A stretch of 64,000 nucleotides of DNA from UBA6197 sp047638075 (GTDB lineage Bacteria > Pseudomonadota > Alphaproteobacteria > Rhodobacterales > Rhodobacteraceae), in assembly GCF_047638075.1 (NCBI RefSeq), contig NZ_JBLJBV010000023.1, positions 1-64,000 on the forward strand. Reading direction: 5' to 3'. Position numbers and translations under genes: made by a program. The notes beneath the pieces were generated by a model that was not told the origin of the DNA, did not search any database, and saw nothing but the letters and a program-made list of their open reading frames with translations. Positions 63,640-64,000 of this stretch are shown here, piece after piece (the stretch's first letter is position 1; each line of letters begins with the position of its first letter).

Positions 63640-64000
63640 ATGTATGCGACTTCCCGCACCCTGCCACCATCCGCCCCGGTGCCAGAGGCCGATCTGATCG
63701 CCCGCGCTGTTGCAGGTGACAGTGCCGCTTTTGAGGTGCTGATGCGCCGCTACAACCAGTTGGTGTTCCGCACTGCCCGCTCGATCCTGCGTAGTGATGC
63801 CGAGGCTGAGGAGGCGGCACAGGAGGGCTGGCTGCATGCCTGGCGAGGGTTGGCCCGGTTTCGTGCCGAAAGCCGCCTATCGACCTGGCTTGTCCGCATC
63901 GTCTCGAACGAGGCGCTTGGCCGTCTGCGCCGCACATCCGCGCAGATCATTCCGCTGGAGGTTGCCATGCTTTCGCCCGACCCAAAGACCCAAGCAGCGC
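63640..64000 (+). CDS. ECF RNA polymerase sigma factor, cut by the window edge
   Basis: The 120 visible codons cover region 2: LIARAVAGDSAAFEVLMRRYNQLVFRTARSIL, the core-binding DAEAEEAAQEGWLHAWRGLARF and the -10-recognising RLSTWLVRIVSNEALGRLRR. This is a standard ECF sigma factor; an anti-sigma gene may follow outside the window. GGAGG precedes the ATG. What it controls cannot be seen here. Confidence 0.88.
   Translation, partial: MYATSRTLPPSAPVPEADLIARAVAGDSAAFEVLMRRYNQLVFRTARSILRSDAEAEEAAQEGWLHAWRGLARFRAESRLSTWLVRIVSNEALGRLRRTSAQIIPLEVAMLSPDPKTQAA

Overview
The window reads as chromosomal DNA of a GC-rich alphaproteobacterium, most likely in the Rhodobacterales (Roseobacter/Rhodobacter group). 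This rests on a ChpT phosphotransferase gene, a permuted two-piece tmRNA beside an alphaproteobacterial sspB, a GAAC-N7-GAAC (GTTC-N7-GTTC) SOS box before recA, a trgA-trgB-cysK tellurite cluster as known from Rhodobacter sphaeroides, and a fumC-DUF4169-ribbon-helix-helix operon. The assignment is inference from gene content; no database was searched.

1-11.4 kb is a divergent catabolic locus for alpha-galactosides and galactose. One arm (minus strand) encodes an IclR regulator, an ABC ATPase, a Gfo/Idh/MocA sugar 1-dehydrogenase, aldose 1-epimerase and the first codons of a galactonate dehydratase. The other arm encodes a sugar-binding protein, two permeases, a GH36 alpha-galactosidase, KDGal kinase, KDPGal aldolase and a lactonase. 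Together they import an alpha-galactoside, release galactose and degrade it by the De Ley-Doudoroff route. Most neighbours overlap by 4 nt. A nested palindrome lies in the intergenic region.

11.7-44.8 kb is mostly core genome: a sulfotransferase-like gene, recA, alaS, typA, small transporters, tRNA-Val, a pirin, two tRNA-Asp genes, proA, chpT, ornithine-lipid genes olsBA, fumC, a PmtA-like methyltransferase, sspB, ssrA, an ABC-2 exporter with its adaptor, a PotD-like binding protein, a class V aminotransferase, photolyase, cyclopropane synthase, trgAB-cysK, a large MscS channel, an AI-2E transporter and tRNA-Ser(GGA).

44.8-62 kb, beginning at tRNA-Ser, is an accessory and heavily rearranged region. 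It holds relics of a type I DNA methylase, an Eco29kI-like GIY-YIG nuclease, an IS21 element, an IS481-like element and recombinase-associated genes, plus one apparently complete IS256-family element with 8-bp target duplications. Within it lies an unusual signalling set: two response regulators with REC plus a degenerate GGDEF domain, a stand-alone Hpt protein, a stand-alone REC protein, a soluble triple-PAS histidine kinase and a membrane histidine kinase. A 2,053-bp segment with the 5' part of the PAS kinase and two small genes is repeated 9,786 bp downstream with no difference seen; the second kinase copy is truncated.

62-64 kb returns to ordinary genes: two small hypothetical genes, folE and the start of an ECF sigma factor gene running off the right edge.
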